DNA from: Plazaster borealis
Taxonomy: Eukaryota > Echinodermata > Asteroidea > Forcipulatida > Labidiasteridae
Reading direction: 5' to 3'
Assembly: GCA_021014325.1 (NCBI GenBank)
Contig: CM037460.1
Coordinates: 14,923,486 to 14,987,485 of the forward strand
DNA: 64,000 nt
Shown here: in pieces, positions 12,201 through 22,854 of the stretch
Layout: the number at the start of each line of letters is the position of its first letter
How positions within the stretch are numbered: the stretch's first letter is position 1
The notes under the pieces: generated by a model
Told to the model about the DNA's origin: nothing
Database searches by the model: none
Seen by the model: only the letters and a program-made list of their open reading frames with translations
Program-made: the position numbers and the translations under genes

Positions 12201-14110
12201 TCTCAGATAGTGTATTCCAATTGCAGATTATTCTTCCTGCGTTGACATGACTTACCTTAGACATAACCGCTCCAGATTTTCGGCAATATCTTTAAAACGC
12301 TACCACCTTTTGAAATGAAATTTTCACAGGTTAGTTTTATGGTATATATCTACAACTTAACTATAGGATTGAAATAAACAGTGGGTTCCAATTACCAAAC
12401 ATATACAATCCGTTTAAGTACACGACACATGGCATTGCCATTCACACACACAAAAAATACTTGGTTCTTATATAGTGCACATATCCCAGTAGCTAGATCA
12501 AGGCGCTTTACAACGTTATCATCACTGTTTATCTGGCATACTTTTTAGACCATTCCTCTAGCTTTCTCAACTGCCCTGATGAAAAGCATACAACCCAAAG
12601 CTGCTTAAACTAGCGCTAAGGGGTTAATCCAACACAATACTGTCTCAGCCCTCTCAGGTTCCTATTTATACACCTGGGTTAAGTGAAGCAATTATGGTTA
12701 AGTGCCTTGTTCAAGGACACAATTGTCATGCCTGGGATTTGAACCCACACATCGATGATTCAACCATCAGAACTTGACTCCGATGCAGTACACTGCTCGG
12801 CCACGACACACCACATTGGCATTAGCAGCGTCTGGTGAGCTGTTATTTTGACATTGATCCTGTACTATTTAAATCTTCCAGGATGGTAGCTTTTAGAGGC
12901 ATGTATGCCTAGTTCATTCAGTCTTTGCCACAATGATGGGTCAAGAGGACTTGAAAAAGTTGGACAAATAGTACTATCACATGTCGAGCAGAAATCTGGA
13001 CACTGTGTATTCTAAGAGCACCCATTTTCATTAGTGTGCCACACAAAGTCAAGGCACCAGTCAACTCCAAATCTGGCAAGGCAATTTTATAAACAGTAAC
13101 ATTTCTGTGTTGAATTTCAGTTTGTTCACTCTGATGTCCAAACTTACAGTTGTGTGTCCTTGATGTATTAAACGCAGCTCTGATGTAGAATTAACTAAAC
13201 TACATTGCACAACTATTATTATTTAAATAAAATATTATTCACAGTTTCTAGACTGTAAAATTTTCGTGCAGCTATCAAGGGCGCCCTCATTTTTTAGTAT
13301 ACAGGGAAACAAATATAGAAATCAGTCATTCTGACCCAATTGTTCATAAAATAGATTGAATTCAGTGTTTGTTTTTTCGTGTTTTTTTTTTTTTACTAAA
13401 CCATACTGAACCTTCCTTTAAAGATGCACACACAGAATGTTTGTTTTTTTTCCCTTTTTGAAATGTCATCATCTCTCAAAATTCATTCAGAGAAAAGGTT
13501 ACTACTTTGTTTGTCTTTCGGCAAAGAATCGGGTGATGCAACTTTAGTTAAATTTATTAAAAATATTATAAACAAACTAGAAATGTTAAATATCCTACAC
13601 AAAGGGCACCATTCTGATAATCAGATTTTGTTCGAGTGGCGAGAGAAAAGCTGACAAAGGGGACTTTCAGAATCACTAGTTGAATGTAATAAGACCGGAA
13701 AATTGAGAAATGTATACATTGAAATCTACATTCATTCCAAAAACTGATGTAAAATCTGTAATTCTTTGGTTTTTCCAGATCTGCCAGTTGACCAGAAACC
13801 ATGGTTATGTGGCCGACACTTTAACGCTGCAGACATCTACTTTGCAACGATTCTTCACCGTCTATCCTTCATTGGCTACTCCCATTTTTGGACCAACGGA
13901 AACCGACCTCAAATTGAACAGTATTATCAACGCGTACTGCAGAGGGAAAGCTTCCGTAGAAGTTGCTTGCATGCCAATAACATGTTCTGGGCAGTAAAAT
14001 GGCCCACGATGAAGTACTACTTGAAATGCCTGCTTCCAAGGTTTCTTGGAACAACAGCTGTTGCGTCTGCTGTTGTTGTTGGTGCTTATATTTATTTCAA
14101 GAATCACTAA
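6177..14110 (+). CDS. GDAP1: GDAP1-like GST-fold membrane protein, five coding exons
   Basis: Joining 6177-6227, 7889-8084, 9059-9223, 9718-9927 and 13779-14110 gives an uninterrupted 317-residue protein. All four introns have GT-AG borders and compatible phases. It resembles ganglioside-induced differentiation-associated protein 1, an atypical glutathione-transferase-like protein of the mitochondrial outer membrane and peroxisomes linked to fission and redox control. Visible features are a thioredoxin-fold start (VTLYHAPSSFFSQRARL, residues 4-20), PGVVIDTGTKLIDSE (57-71, the usual VPVL-to-ES substrate-site region), a charged helical loop characteristic of GDAP1 (139-207), the C-terminal GST motif PWLCGRHFNAADIYFATILH (215-234), and a C-terminal hydrophobic anchor (about 298-314) followed by KNH. 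Vertebrate GDAP1 is about 358 residues, and most of the deficit is at the N terminus. The ATG at 6177 follows a strong acceptor at 6119, and the frame stays open to that acceptor, so an upstream coding exon is possible. GDAP1 versus its paralogue GDAP1L1 is not resolved. Confidence 0.9.
6380..6737. mobile_element. TTAA-flanked palindromic MITE, mixed-arm copy
   Basis: TTAA at both ends, with AGGCAGGGTATACTTTTGG-type inverted termini. The left arm (ATTACTCCACAAGTTGATGA, then CCATAAAAA) matches the left arms at 29.96 and 59.77 kb. The right arm (AACAAGGGTGTTTTTTCTTT onward) matches the copy at 4227-4597. It sits in GDAP1 intron 1. Confidence 0.75.
7308..7507. repeat. GGGCCCAATTTCA palindromic element in GDAP1 intron 1
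   Basis: The termini GGGCCCAATTTCAagGAccTGCTTA and inverted TGAAATTGGGCCC enclose 200 bp with further inverted matches around TGCTTA/TAAGCA. It is the same family as 3616-3762 and 18554-18822. Confidence 0.75.
7889..8084 (+). CDS. GDAP1: GDAP1-like coding exon 2 (residues 18-82)
   Basis: The acceptor is TTTGTAG|GCAAGA and the donor is T|GTAAGT, leaving phase 1. It encodes the rest of the N-terminal GST domain, including ARLAFEEKKLKY and VPGVVIDTGTKLIDSE. The Pro in VPG is the conserved cis-proline position. Confidence 0.88.
9059..9223 (+). CDS. GDAP1: GDAP1-like coding exon 3 (residues 83-137)
   Basis: The acceptor is TTTTTTTGTAG|TG and the donor is AAA A|GTAAGT. It starts LPPLFLSEKTPEG, aligning with the linker after the first domain (DERTPRLMPD in vertebrates), and carries the first helices of the C-terminal domain. 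Confidence 0.82.
9718..9927 (+). CDS. GDAP1: GDAP1-like coding exon 4 (residues 138-207, helical loop)
   Basis: The acceptor is CCATTGCAG|AG and the donor is CAA G|GTTAGT. The product is highly charged and helical (LKDQLDNVEKILTEIDEELG). It corresponds to the long alpha-loop that separates GDAP1 from ordinary GSTs (LKKILDELEKVLDQVETEL in human). Confidence 0.87.
10100..10370. repeat. Dispersed repeat, empty-site relative of 56.86-57.19 kb
   Basis: AAATAGAAGCTTCTTGGATC, TCAGACAATGTGTCAAACTT and TCACTACCGTAAG match the segment at 56.86-57.19 kb. There, a 167-bp element interrupts the sequence just after the ATGTC position. Confidence 0.6.
11041..11302. mobile_element. Small TTAA-flanked element with CCCTATCAG ends
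   Basis: TTAACCCTATCAG at the left and CTGAAAGGGTTAA at the right form inverted termini inside TTAA duplications, again a piggyBac-style signature. The body has a duplicated GTCGACTAAAGTCGCCATT-like segment near 11221 and 11269. It lies in GDAP1 intron 4. Confidence 0.6.
11340..11945 (-). mobile_element. Decayed non-LTR retrotransposon (RT C-terminal part)
   Basis: On the minus strand, near 11935, the reading GSVPQGTKLGPLCFL matches the GVPQGTKLGPxLF motif of LINE reverse transcriptases. Near 11460-11360, ERSLLECAVSVWNAGL followed by KRALRIILWP matches the conserved segment after the RT domain. Frames are broken by stops and shifts between them, so it is a dead 5'-truncated copy inside GDAP1 intron 4. 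Confidence 0.7.
12090..12417. mobile_element. TTAA MITE, second subfamily, left end eroded
   Basis: The right end ATTACCAAACATATACAATC then CGTTTAA and the arm CGCTCCAGATTTTCGGCAAT define a subfamily shared with 18942-19286, 53978-54343 and the right half of 59765-60105. Its left terminus is degraded. Confidence 0.65.
12455..12812 (-). repeat. tRNA-derived SINE, near full length
   Basis: Reading the minus strand, the head GTGTCGTGGCCGAGCAGTGT resembles a tRNA 5' half. A B-box-like GGGTTCAAATCCCAGGCATG follows, then the GTCCTTGAACAAGGCACTTA block. The tail AAAGCGCCTTGATCTAGCTA with CTATATAAGAACCAAG resembles the SINE at 24.4 kb. It lies in GDAP1 intron 4. Confidence 0.7.
13779..14110 (+). CDS. 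GDAP1: GDAP1-like terminal coding exon (residues 208-317)
   Basis: The acceptor is GGTTTTTCCAG|AT and the TAA stop is at 14108-14110. It encodes the GST C-terminal core (PWLCGRHFNAADIYFATILH), the YYQRVLQRESFRR segment matching YYERVLKRKTFNK in human, and the hydrophobic tail anchor after PRFLGTT. The strength of this match anchors the gene call. Confidence 0.93.
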
Positions 14111-16424
14111 ATTATTTTCAGCTCTCTCAAGTCGTTCCAAATTTCTCTACAATTTGTACAAGGTTCATCACAGTTTTAGATTTTGCCATATTTACCATTT
14201 TTAAATTCACTTTTTTATCTACATGTAGATCTTGTTGTTTAAAGTTACATTTTTGTAGAAATTTTTGCATACTTTCACATTTTAGTTGCTATTACTGTTA
14301 TGATCACATTTGGTGATTCCATTGGTGTTCAGCACACAAAAGATATGATGCCGGTTGATGTCGACCGATAGTAGACTTCTTTTCTAGACTTTTTCAGATT
14401 TTTCAGATTTGTTTAGATTTGTTTTATGAAATCTGCCTAGTGGTGGGAAAAATAACTAGCTGTTCATTTGTTCACTGTATAAAGAAATCAAGCATGTTTG
14501 ATCTACTTCTTTAGTTTTGATATTGTTTCAGGAAGCTCTTTAAAATAATTGTAGACAAAATTACTAAAAAAGTTGCCAAAAGGTTGAAATGCCATAATTT
14601 CAACATACTTCCTAAAATGAAGCGTTCATTGCAAGGTTGTCTTGGGCCATCCCTTTGCCCGATAGTCTGCGCACGGAGTCTGTAATTTTTCAGATCGCTA
14701 TCCCAGGGGTGTGTTTTGGCGACCATGACCGGAAACAAGTTTCTGACGTAAATTTCACGGACCAAAACAATTTCCGAGAGCTATGTGAAAACGGGTCGGT
14801 AACCAGAAACAGTTCGTGACGTAGGTACATCTCTTGAAAATTCATGCTCTGAAAATATACAACCTTTATTTTATTTTCAAGTAATGGAACTTAGTCTTTG
14901 TAATTTTATCAACATTATTTAATCGTTATGCTTCAGGGTATTTCATTTTTAAAAGAATTCCATTGACATTTTTCGATAGCTTTAAGAGTCCGCCATCTTG
15001 AAACCAAGCCTAACTGAGCCAACAAGTCGGTTACGGTTTGGTCAGAACAGCCGCGTCACCGCGGTTCAACCGAACAAGCGAAAACGCTCAACCAAAGTTC
15101 AAACATGTTTCTGGTTGGGGTCTCCAAAACGCACTCCAGTATTGCCCGATAGTCTACACACGGAATCCATAGGATGATACACACACACACACGCTTTGAA
15201 TCTAAGCAAGGAATCTGTCAGGGACACTTGAGTGGGTGTGCATGGACGGTGCATGGATGAACTCCATGTGAGTGAACAAAATAAGGCAGCTTTACAATCA
15301 AGGCTACCTAAAGCGTGGATCTACTTCCATACCTTTTTGTCAATAATAACTCTCACCCTGTTCTGAGAGGGTAGTTCTCATCCACATACTTGTACTGTAA
15401 GTGTAACATAAATTGATGTAATTTGAGTTCATTCCTGGTTTAATCTCAATGTGGATATAAGTGAGAAGATCAATGAAGGTTTTATTATGGCAGAATGTGA
15501 AAGCTCAAATACAATTTTAATTTCTCAAACTAATAATAATACTAATACTTTTATAGTACCTTAATCATGCAGGCATGCTCTAAGGCGCTGAACAAAGCAT
15601 CATGTGCTTGGGCTGGCTCTTACCAAGCAATCTCTTCATTGTCAAAGACTTGTTAAATAGGAGAGGGTAAAGTGAAGTCTTAAGCGCAGAAGTGGAATAA
15701 CCGGCGAGGGGAGGGGACACTTGCTTCCTCCTTCCCAAGACAGAACCCTTCCCCCCCCAAAAAAAAAAAAAAAAAAAATGTCTGGCTTTTATGCATGTGG
15801 TCTATGAGAATGTCTCCCAGTGGTATATTAGTAACCATAATCATCATCATGATGGTCATCTTTTCCAGCAGGAAAAGCTAAAAAAATTTGATTTGAATTA
15901 ATAGATTTATTTTTACAGCACACAACACGACCAGTTACTCACACAGCTGGGAACAACACATTCAGGGTATTGAACATGTTAGTCGAACTTCATAGAACAA
16001 TGTCTGTAAACATTACAACGATAGCCATGTTTGAAGGTCAATAATAATGTTACAAATGAAAATTATTAAATGGGTGTTGGTGACTCAATTGTAAGAATAG
16101 TTTTAAACCAAATATTGTGTGGTGTGTTGTATTCCGCTTCTTGCAGTTTTGAAAATGCATCTTAAAAAGAATAAAAATACTTGTAACTTTTCTTATGGTA
16201 CACAAACACACACAAAACAGGAAATGGTTAATGTATGAATCATTTAACCAACAAAATGTATTAAAATGTTTCAATTATATGAGGAGTAGAGTTGTACATT
16301 AAAAGTTTCCATTATGCTAAATATTCAAAAGCATTGATCATGATTTACATATTTACCTTTAGAAAGGTTATAAATAAGTCGCCTAAAAATATTTTCCGTA
16401 TTTCATTTAAAGAAGACAAGATTA
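14111..16424. other. Intergenic, no gene recognised
   Basis: It contains the GDAP1 3' flank, a C8A20 homopolymer at 15751-15778, a short CA run near 15180, and repeat debris (TTTTATAGTACCTTAATCAT near 15550). Short open frames here have no recognisable domains. Confidence 0.5.
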
Positions 16425-17571
16425 CAGACCTGCCAACCTGTACGCATTTTGCGTATCATGTACGCATTTTCACATCTGGCGGCGGTACGAGATTTATGCA
16501 GAAAATACGCAAAAGACGCAAAATCTAAATCGCGGTGATTTTAAACTGCAGCACGAACGGACAATTTTGTTCTCAATTTCTTCAACTGTCATTCGTTAGA
16601 CCCCAAGTGCAAAAACAACCGAACAAAGACACCCTGCACCTGAGTGATCATTATGTGCTTGGATAAAAAAGAGGTTGTGCTTAGAACTACATTATATTTT
16701 AAATTCTTACTCCCGCTGGAATACTGATAAACCAATGCGTAACAAAGGGGGTGGGAATGGCGCAATCCAGTTTCGGTCAATCTGGTACAGTACATTGTAT
16801 AGCCGTATGCATGGATGTACGTGCACACACAACGCACGTGTTCGGCATCGCCGTGTGATAATATACTTGTGTATGTACAACATGGACGCCGAACGAAGTG
16901 TCAGATTAATCATGGAGGAAGGAAATACATCATTTCTGTTAGTTTTACTTTTATTAGGGGAGAATAGTGGGAATTTCATGGCCTGTGATCTTTGTATAAG
17001 AGAAAGAAATGATGAATTAAAGTGGAACTGGACAATTCTACGATAGGCTTTCGTTTGTCCGTTTACTGGGCAACCAAAGATGGAACCTTTCGCATTATTA
17101 TTGTCAAGTTATTTGCATGCCGAGTAAGTTACTAATAGTTTAGGAACATTGTTAAACAGTGCTTTTCATATAAATTAATATATGTTATTGGAATAGAAAT
17201 CAGTCAAAATGGGCTCACCGCCCGTAGGGAAACCCCTGGCCAATTTTTGGTGAAAAGTACATTTTGTACATTATTGAATTGTGTTTTTCATTGAGATTTA
17301 TAGTACATGATATTGATAGTGGAACAGAAATCAGTCAAAATGGGCTTACCGCCCGGCCGTAGGGGAACCCCTGGCCAATTTTTAATTTTTTTTCGCCCTA
17401 ACAATTTTGTTGCCCCTTGAGTGACATCTATGTTCTAGGCAATTGGAACATACAGTGCCAACAGTACATGTAGTTGGGCTTCTGGGTTATGTCGCCATGC
17501 ACAGGCTTCTGGTTTTAATGCCGCTGCGCTAATGTGGTACTCAATTTTTTTTTACAAGGTTGGCAGGTCTG
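16425..17571. mobile_element. hAT-like DNA element, about 1.15 kb
   Basis: The left end CAGACCTGCCAACCTGTA is inverted at the right as TACAAGGTTGGCAGGTCTG (one extra base). Flanks CAAGATTA and CAAGAATG share their first five bases, compatible with an eroded 8-bp hAT target duplication. It contains a 131-bp-spaced duplication (about 17190-17260 and 17320-17390) built on CAGTCAAAATGGGCT and GGGAACCCCTGGCC. No transposase domain is visible in its 123-codon frame. Confidence 0.55.
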
Positions 17572-17877
17572 CAAGAATGAACTATCTATAAATTATATAT
17601 TTAAGGATAAAATCCTTCAAATTTATTTAGATTCAATCTATTTTTTTAATTGACAGGTCAGTGTTCATGATGTTGTTTTTTTTAAAGCTTTCCATGCAGA
17701 GGGTAAAAACAGTTAGAGTAAAGCACAAGGTAAAACCTATTTTACATGTATTTGCAAAATGATTTAAAATCTTATAAAACATCTGAATAATTATTTAGAA
17801 TCATGGATCTAAATTATAACTGCCAAATTTAGTAAAGATTTAACTTATTTCCTTGCAGTGCTGGTCCCTGGAGCCTA

Positions 17878-18048
17878 TAGACCTTTACCATGCTGCCACC
17901 ATCATGTTCCCTGTATCCAATATCTAGCAATGAATGCTAATATTCATTATACAAAAAGGAACCAGACTGTTTCTCCTTCCAGCCTCGGTTTGGTTACATT
18001 GATTTGAATGGGAGAAAATCAAGATGGCAGCACCATGATAAAGGTCTA
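17878..18048. mobile_element. Short TIR element TAGACCTTTACCATGCTGCC, copy 1
   Basis: The terminus TAGACCTTTACCATGCTGCC is inverted at the end as GGCAGCACCATGATAAAGGT then CTA. A 171-bp body contains GGAACCAGACTGTTTCTCCT. A second copy with the same body is at 26671-26847. The flanks could be a TA duplication. Confidence 0.75.
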
Positions 18049-18553
18049 TTGGACCAGTATTACACATGTTAATCTTAATTTGATTTTAGATGTAAATCAG
18101 TTGCATTTCTTCATAAAACAAGCAAATTAAAATGTTTCAACGATTTAATTGGTATTTTTAATGGCATATATCCTTTTTATTTAGGTATCGTTGGTATTTA
18201 TTTGCTTATAGGGCAAGGTCAAAGCTAACAATAACATCAATAATAGAATATCCCAAGCCCAAATTTAAAGGATATGGAATGATTTGAATGATTTGGTATC
18301 CCATAATTTTTATGGATATGTTAGGTCGTGTCCGAATTGGCGGACACTGCTACGACTGAATCGCCGCGTCATGCTGCTCATGCATTTAGCATGGGACGTC
18401 CATAGCAACACCCTTAACAACAGTTGTAGTTGCCAATTTGGATACGGCCTTTAAAACAGAAAATAATATGCTTAAATCAGGTTTTTTTGTTCCCAAGCCC
18501 CCCAAAATGCAGAAAAGCAGTAGAAGGAAAGTCATTTTAATAACAAATTACCA

Positions 18554-18822
18554 GGGCCCAATTTCATAGAGCTGCTTAACGGTCGATTCTGTTTCTACTT
18601 CATAGCGCTGCTAACCGTAAGCACACGAAAAGGCATGCTAACCTTCCGGTGCTTACTGCATGAAAATGAATAACGTAACAATGCAAAACCATTGTGAACG
18701 TGCAAGATGGCTGCCGTATTTTCTTGCTAACCTGTGAAATACGCTAAGGCTTAAGCAAATTTTTCTGCTGCAGTTAGCACGAAAATTTGCTTACCGTTAA
18801 GCAGCTCTATGAAATTGGGCCC
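18554..18822. repeat. GGGCCCAATTTCATAGAGCTGCTTA palindromic element
   Basis: The long inverted termini (GGGCCCAATTTCATAGAGCT then GCTTAACGGT, and the exact inversion) span 269 bp. It is the best-preserved copy of this family in the window. Confidence 0.8.
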
Positions 18823-18941
18823 AGAGCATTTAGGTAGGCTATCTGTTTCTGCTAAGCAATATTTGTCTGTGCTTAGCAAGTTAGAGTTTTTCAAGCAGCT
18901 TTATAAAATTGTTCTCAACAGTTTTTTACAAGGAAGTCTTC

Positions 18942-19286
18942 TTAAAGGGATTGTACATGTATACGTTTGATAATTGGAACCCACTGTTTGTTTCAATCAA
19001 ATATAGTTGTAGATATACACCATAAAACTAACCTGTGAAAATTTCATTTCAAAAGGTAGCAGCGTTTTTGAGATATTGCCGAAAATCTGGAGCAGTCATG
19101 TCCACCCAGGAAGAAAAATCTTTAATTTGGGGATAAAAAGTGATATCTTTTTCCATAACCGCAGTACTTCAAAGTGAAAGTTTCTCAAAAATGCATTATA
19201 CTATCCAAAGCTGTTGTACTTCTTACAAAGTAAGTTTATATTGCCATTAATTTTTAGTCATTACCAAACGTATTCAGACCCTTTAA
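18942..19286. mobile_element. TTAA MITE, second subfamily, complete
   Basis: TTAA flanks lie at both ends, with AAGGGATTGTACATGTATACG at the left and CGTATTCAGACCCTTTAA at the right. Internal arm AAAATCTGGAGCAGTCATGT and ACCGCAGTACTTCAAAGTGA match 12.1, 54.1 and 59.9 kb. Confidence 0.75.
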
Positions 19287-20257
19287 ATTGTATTGAACCT
19301 TACTCTAGCTTGTTAAGTCATGACATCCCACTAGGCATACATTGCTCTATAGGCAAAGTTTAAGCTACTCCCCTGCTCCATATCTGGCATATTAATTGTG
19401 TTTTCACCATATAGAGGCGTTATGACAGAAACTGATCATTTTGAGAGGCTGTTTAGACTTTGCAAAACAATATTTAAAAGGCAAGTCCGATGTTTATTTG
19501 TGCATAATATCCTTGAAGCAAAATCGAGTTCATGCATTTACTATGGGCTTCTGATGATCATTGGATCCAATTTGTGTGAAGCAAGTGAGCAAGGCTTAGG
19601 CTTGAAATTCATGTGTCTGTAATGCAGTGTGTAATACTTTAAGTTAAAATGAAAATTCATTCCAAGCAATGCACATAATTTTACAGATAAGGCAGTACGC
19701 AATACAGATAGAAGGAATTATGTGTAATGCTTGGCGTGTACTTTCAAGCTTGCGCACTGCGCATTATGCACAACCCACACATTGATTTTCGGCCTTACAC
19801 TGTCGATTTACATCACACCTTTGAACAGGACAGTATCAAACCACCTGACCTTTGGACTCTGGTAAGGTTTGTTTGACTGGCCCAATGTTTGAGGAAAAGA
19901 TATAAATACAAATGTGGATGATGCAATTGTACTGATGTGGATGCAAGTTTGTCATGTTCAATACAAACTGGTAAATGTAAATATAACTGATTTTGGTTGG
20001 ACTATGAAACGGATAGAATAATAACTGTTCTCTAGTAGGTCTCTAAAATTAAAATGTACCATCCATTCAAATGAGCTAGATAAGAATATGAATACAGCAG
20101 CACATTTTAGCTATACCAGCAACCCACTGACTGGAAGTTCACTAGAAATTAGCCTATTTGCCCGAGAATGAGTACATTTCAAGTGTGTTCATTAAGTGTT
20201 CATGGAAATTAATAATTTAGTTTTTAGTTCTGATCAATTATTTAATTCTCATCGTCA
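19287..20257. other. FITM2 3' flank, no gene recognised
   Basis: AT-rich sequence with no conserved coding segment. A 74-codon open frame near 19.4 kb resembles nothing I know. Part of it is presumably the FITM2 3' untranslated region on the minus strand. Confidence 0.45.
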
Positions 20258-21139
20258 TCAACTTGAACCAGGTGACAGGCTGCTTTTGTACCAAATGTTA
20301 TAAGTGACATGCCAAGATAATATTGCTATTCCAGCACCAATCAACTTGTGGCTCCAGGCATGGAAGTAAACTGCAGTCATAGTCACCATCAACATCCACA
20401 ACCATTCCAACAGGATCAGCAGAATGATAAAAAACTTGTGCAGAAATTTCAACTTGGAATTGTTATCTTGTTTGTTTTCTTTATTGTTTTGTTTCTCTGC
20501 ATCCAATAGTTTTATTTGGGTTGAATTTTGATACACGATTTGCAGTTCCTCATGAATTAAGAGGGCACTGTACATGAGCAGGAAGCAGTGGCCGGAAATG
20601 TCGAACCCGTCCCAGTGATGTCCTGCTTTGAAGCAGGATCTTACATCGGTCAAATTATCATCCCCAATGCAGGATCCAGTCATTTGCATCACCCAGTGGA
20701 ACACAATTTCAACCCAGCCGTACCACACCGTTGTCCCCACCAAAAGTACCCGTGACAGACCCATGGCCGTCTGCAGAAAATTCACTGGAGTTTGTAGTAA
20801 GCCTGTGGTGATAATAAGTGGAGTGTGGAGGGCCATTGTCCAGCCCCATGCCAGCTTGACGAAGTACTGGTTAAGGAAATTGTGTTTGTTGGAGAAATAC
20901 GACTCTCCTATGGGGAAAAACTCGTACATGAACGACCCGATTGTAACCGAAATGCAGAAGAACTTGACGATGTGGAGTGTTGTAATGGCTAGAGCAATGT
21001 TGTAAAATAACTCAAACAACTCGTCAAAAATAGAACCCTCGGTCTCGGCAATCGGTGTGTCAACTCCTGTTGTCTGTTGGCTTGAAGTTGAAGACATCCT
21101 TTGACGAATATCTGTCACAGAATCTCCTGGTAAAGGCAT
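20258..21139 (-). CDS. FITM2: FIT2 / fat storage-inducing transmembrane protein, single exon
   Basis: This uninterrupted frame encodes 293 residues from the ATG at 21139 to a TGA at 20258-20260. It is a FIT-family endoplasmic-reticulum protein, described as an acyl-CoA diphosphatase that supports lipid-droplet formation and ER lipid balance. Several hydrophobic segments are evident (about 46-71, 93-113, 129-152, 182-203, 233-258, 263-282). WDGFDISGHCFLLMYSALLI (176-195) holds the signature DISGHxFLL with the presumed catalytic His184. AVYFHAWSHKLIG (256-268) holds the second catalytic-type His260. Asn- and Lys-rich residues 217-229 form a variable cytosolic loop between them. Vertebrate FITM2 is about 262 residues; the extra length here is an N-terminal Ser/Thr-rich leader and that loop. 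Vertebrate genes have an intron, but none interrupts this copy. FITM1 versus FITM2 cannot be separated from sequence alone. Confidence 0.93.
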   Translation of the reverse strand: MPLPGDSVTDIRQRMSSTSSQQTTGVDTPIAETEGSIFDELFELFYNIALAITTLHIVKFFCISVTIGSFMYEFFPIGESYFSNKHNFLNQYFVKLAWGWTMALHTPLIITTGLLQTPVNFLQTAMGLSRVLLVGTTVWYGWVEIVFHWVMQMTGSCIGDDNLTDVRSCFKAGHHWDGFDISGHCFLLMYSALLIHEELQIVYQNSTQIKLLDAEKQNNKENKQDNNSKLKFLHKFFIILLILLEWLWMLMVTMTAVYFHAWSHKLIGAGIAILSWHVTYNIWYKSSLSPGSS

Positions 21140-21899
21140 AATTGTTGATAACACAAACCGTATTTTGGATACTAAAAAAGTGTCCGCCGACTGCTTATTT
21201 GCAATGCAAACGACTACTTAATGCCACAAATAATGTACCGCCCTCAAGAGTTGATAACCAAGTAAAAAAAAGGGTGAGTGGGCGGAGGAGATGAATCGGG
21301 GGGAGCGAGAAGGATGCGCTAAAAGAAACTGACAAAATATCTCTAACCCCAAGTTTTATTTAGAAAATAATAATACTAATAATAAATTTCGATTGGTATT
21401 TATGATCCCCACATAAATTTTATCGACTGATTGGCATCTAATCTATTTGAAAACTTGTAAACTTTAATGGGTGATTCACGCCTATGTGGTCCAAATCATT
21501 AATAAAAATGCTAGACTAATTATAAGCCCTACATACTGTACACCTTATGATTTTTTCAATGTTTTGCCTAATTTTCAAATATCAATATTGCCGCAAATTT
21601 AGCTGTAATCATTGGTCAAGTTGTAAGTGCCTATATACTGCATTAAACGGCATAAAATCACACCTGAAAACTTGATGAAAACGCTGTGCTTTGTTACCCT
21701 TAGGCCTATTTATTTTTTTTTCAAATTTAATGTTAATTTTGCCGCTAATGGGTCAATTTAAGACCCCAATGTGTTATCAGTAAAATAATTTTGAATAAAT
21801 ATATCATTTCCCTAGAGGAAATAAACCTCCGAGTTTAAATAAATGAAACAATTATCTTAATAATTCCGTCTATAGTGGCGTTCCGTCTATATTGGGTTT
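21140..21899. other. FITM2 5' flank, no feature recognised
   Basis: The minus-strand promoter and leader of FITM2 must begin here. I see no TATA box or CpG cluster I would defend. The rest is AT-rich unique-looking sequence. Confidence 0.4.
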
Positions 21900-22271
21900 G
21901 TATAGGTATCGTACACGTTTGGTAATGACTCAAAACAAATATTAGCATAAAAATTTACTTGGTAACAACATGGAGGAAGCTGTTGATAGTATAAAACATT
22001 GTAGGAAACGACTCCCTCTCAAGTGACGTAGTTTTTGAGAAAGAGGTAATTTCTCACTAAAATAATAAAAACTTCTTGCAAGAAGTTTTTATTCCTCATC
22101 TGAAAGCACCATTTGTACAACAAGGGTGTTTTTTCTTTCATCATTTTCTTGCAACTTCGATGACCAATTGAGCTCAAATTTTCACAGGCTTGTTATTTTA
22201 TGCATATGTTGGGATACACCAAGTGAGAACACTGGTCTTTGACAATTTCCAAACGTGTACGATGCCTTTAA
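21900..22271. mobile_element. TTAA MITE, first subfamily, left TTAA lost
   Basis: GGTATCGTACACGTTTGGTA at the left and CCAAACGTGTACGATGCCTT then TAA at the right, with the central AACTTCTTGCAAGAAGTT palindrome. The left flank has mutated from TTAA. It is otherwise nearly the inverse of 4227-4597. Confidence 0.8.
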
Positions 22272-22587
22272 ATTGTGTCATAGGCCCGCTCGTTTGTAGA
22301 AGCAGGTGGCGCCGCCGCAGCAAGACGACATACGTATTGGACTGGGAGCCACGAGACCCGGGTTCAATTTCCACTTTTGTCTTTTTTTTTATTTTGGACT
22401 CGGTGAATTATATAAGTAGTATGTAAAATCACCTCCAAACACCAACGGGCACTTCGGTGCGCTGGATAGTTCAATTGTGTGCGATCCAGAGCTGGTACAC
22501 CCGGTTTGAATCCTACCCGTACCAAAAGGGACATGACTTTTACTGCTGGCCGCTGTAATGGATTGGGGTTCCGTCATGTCTCTCCCC

Positions 22588-22854
22588 AAATTAAGTAGGT
22601 TGAATATTCCGGGTGGGAAAAGATAAGGAGGGACCGGGACTAGCCAATCCCACAAAGGAACTATATGGGTGATCACCATGCTGGTTCGACCAGACTTTGA
22701 GTCCCCTGAACGCCTGGTCGGCAAATTAAGTAGGGTGAATATTCCCGGGTGGGAAAAGATAAGGAGGGACCAGGACTGGCCAATCCCACAAAGGAACTAT
22801 GGGTGATCACCATGCTGGTTCGACCAGACTTTGAGTCCCCTGAACGCCTGGTCG
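22588..22854. repeat. Tandem duplication, 135- and 132-bp units
   Basis: Two adjacent copies of a unit beginning AAATTAAGTAGG and ending CGCCTGGTCG differ at few positions (for example ATATGGG versus ATGGG). Low divergence indicates a recent duplication. Confidence 0.8.

Noticed and set aside
13862..14140. Minus-strand open frames of 61-92 codons opposite the last GDAP1 exon
   Set aside because: They are antisense shadows of a strongly conserved plus-strand exon.
16675..17046. 123-codon plus-strand frame inside the hAT-like element
   Set aside because: No transposase or zinc-finger motif is visible and there is no family resemblance.
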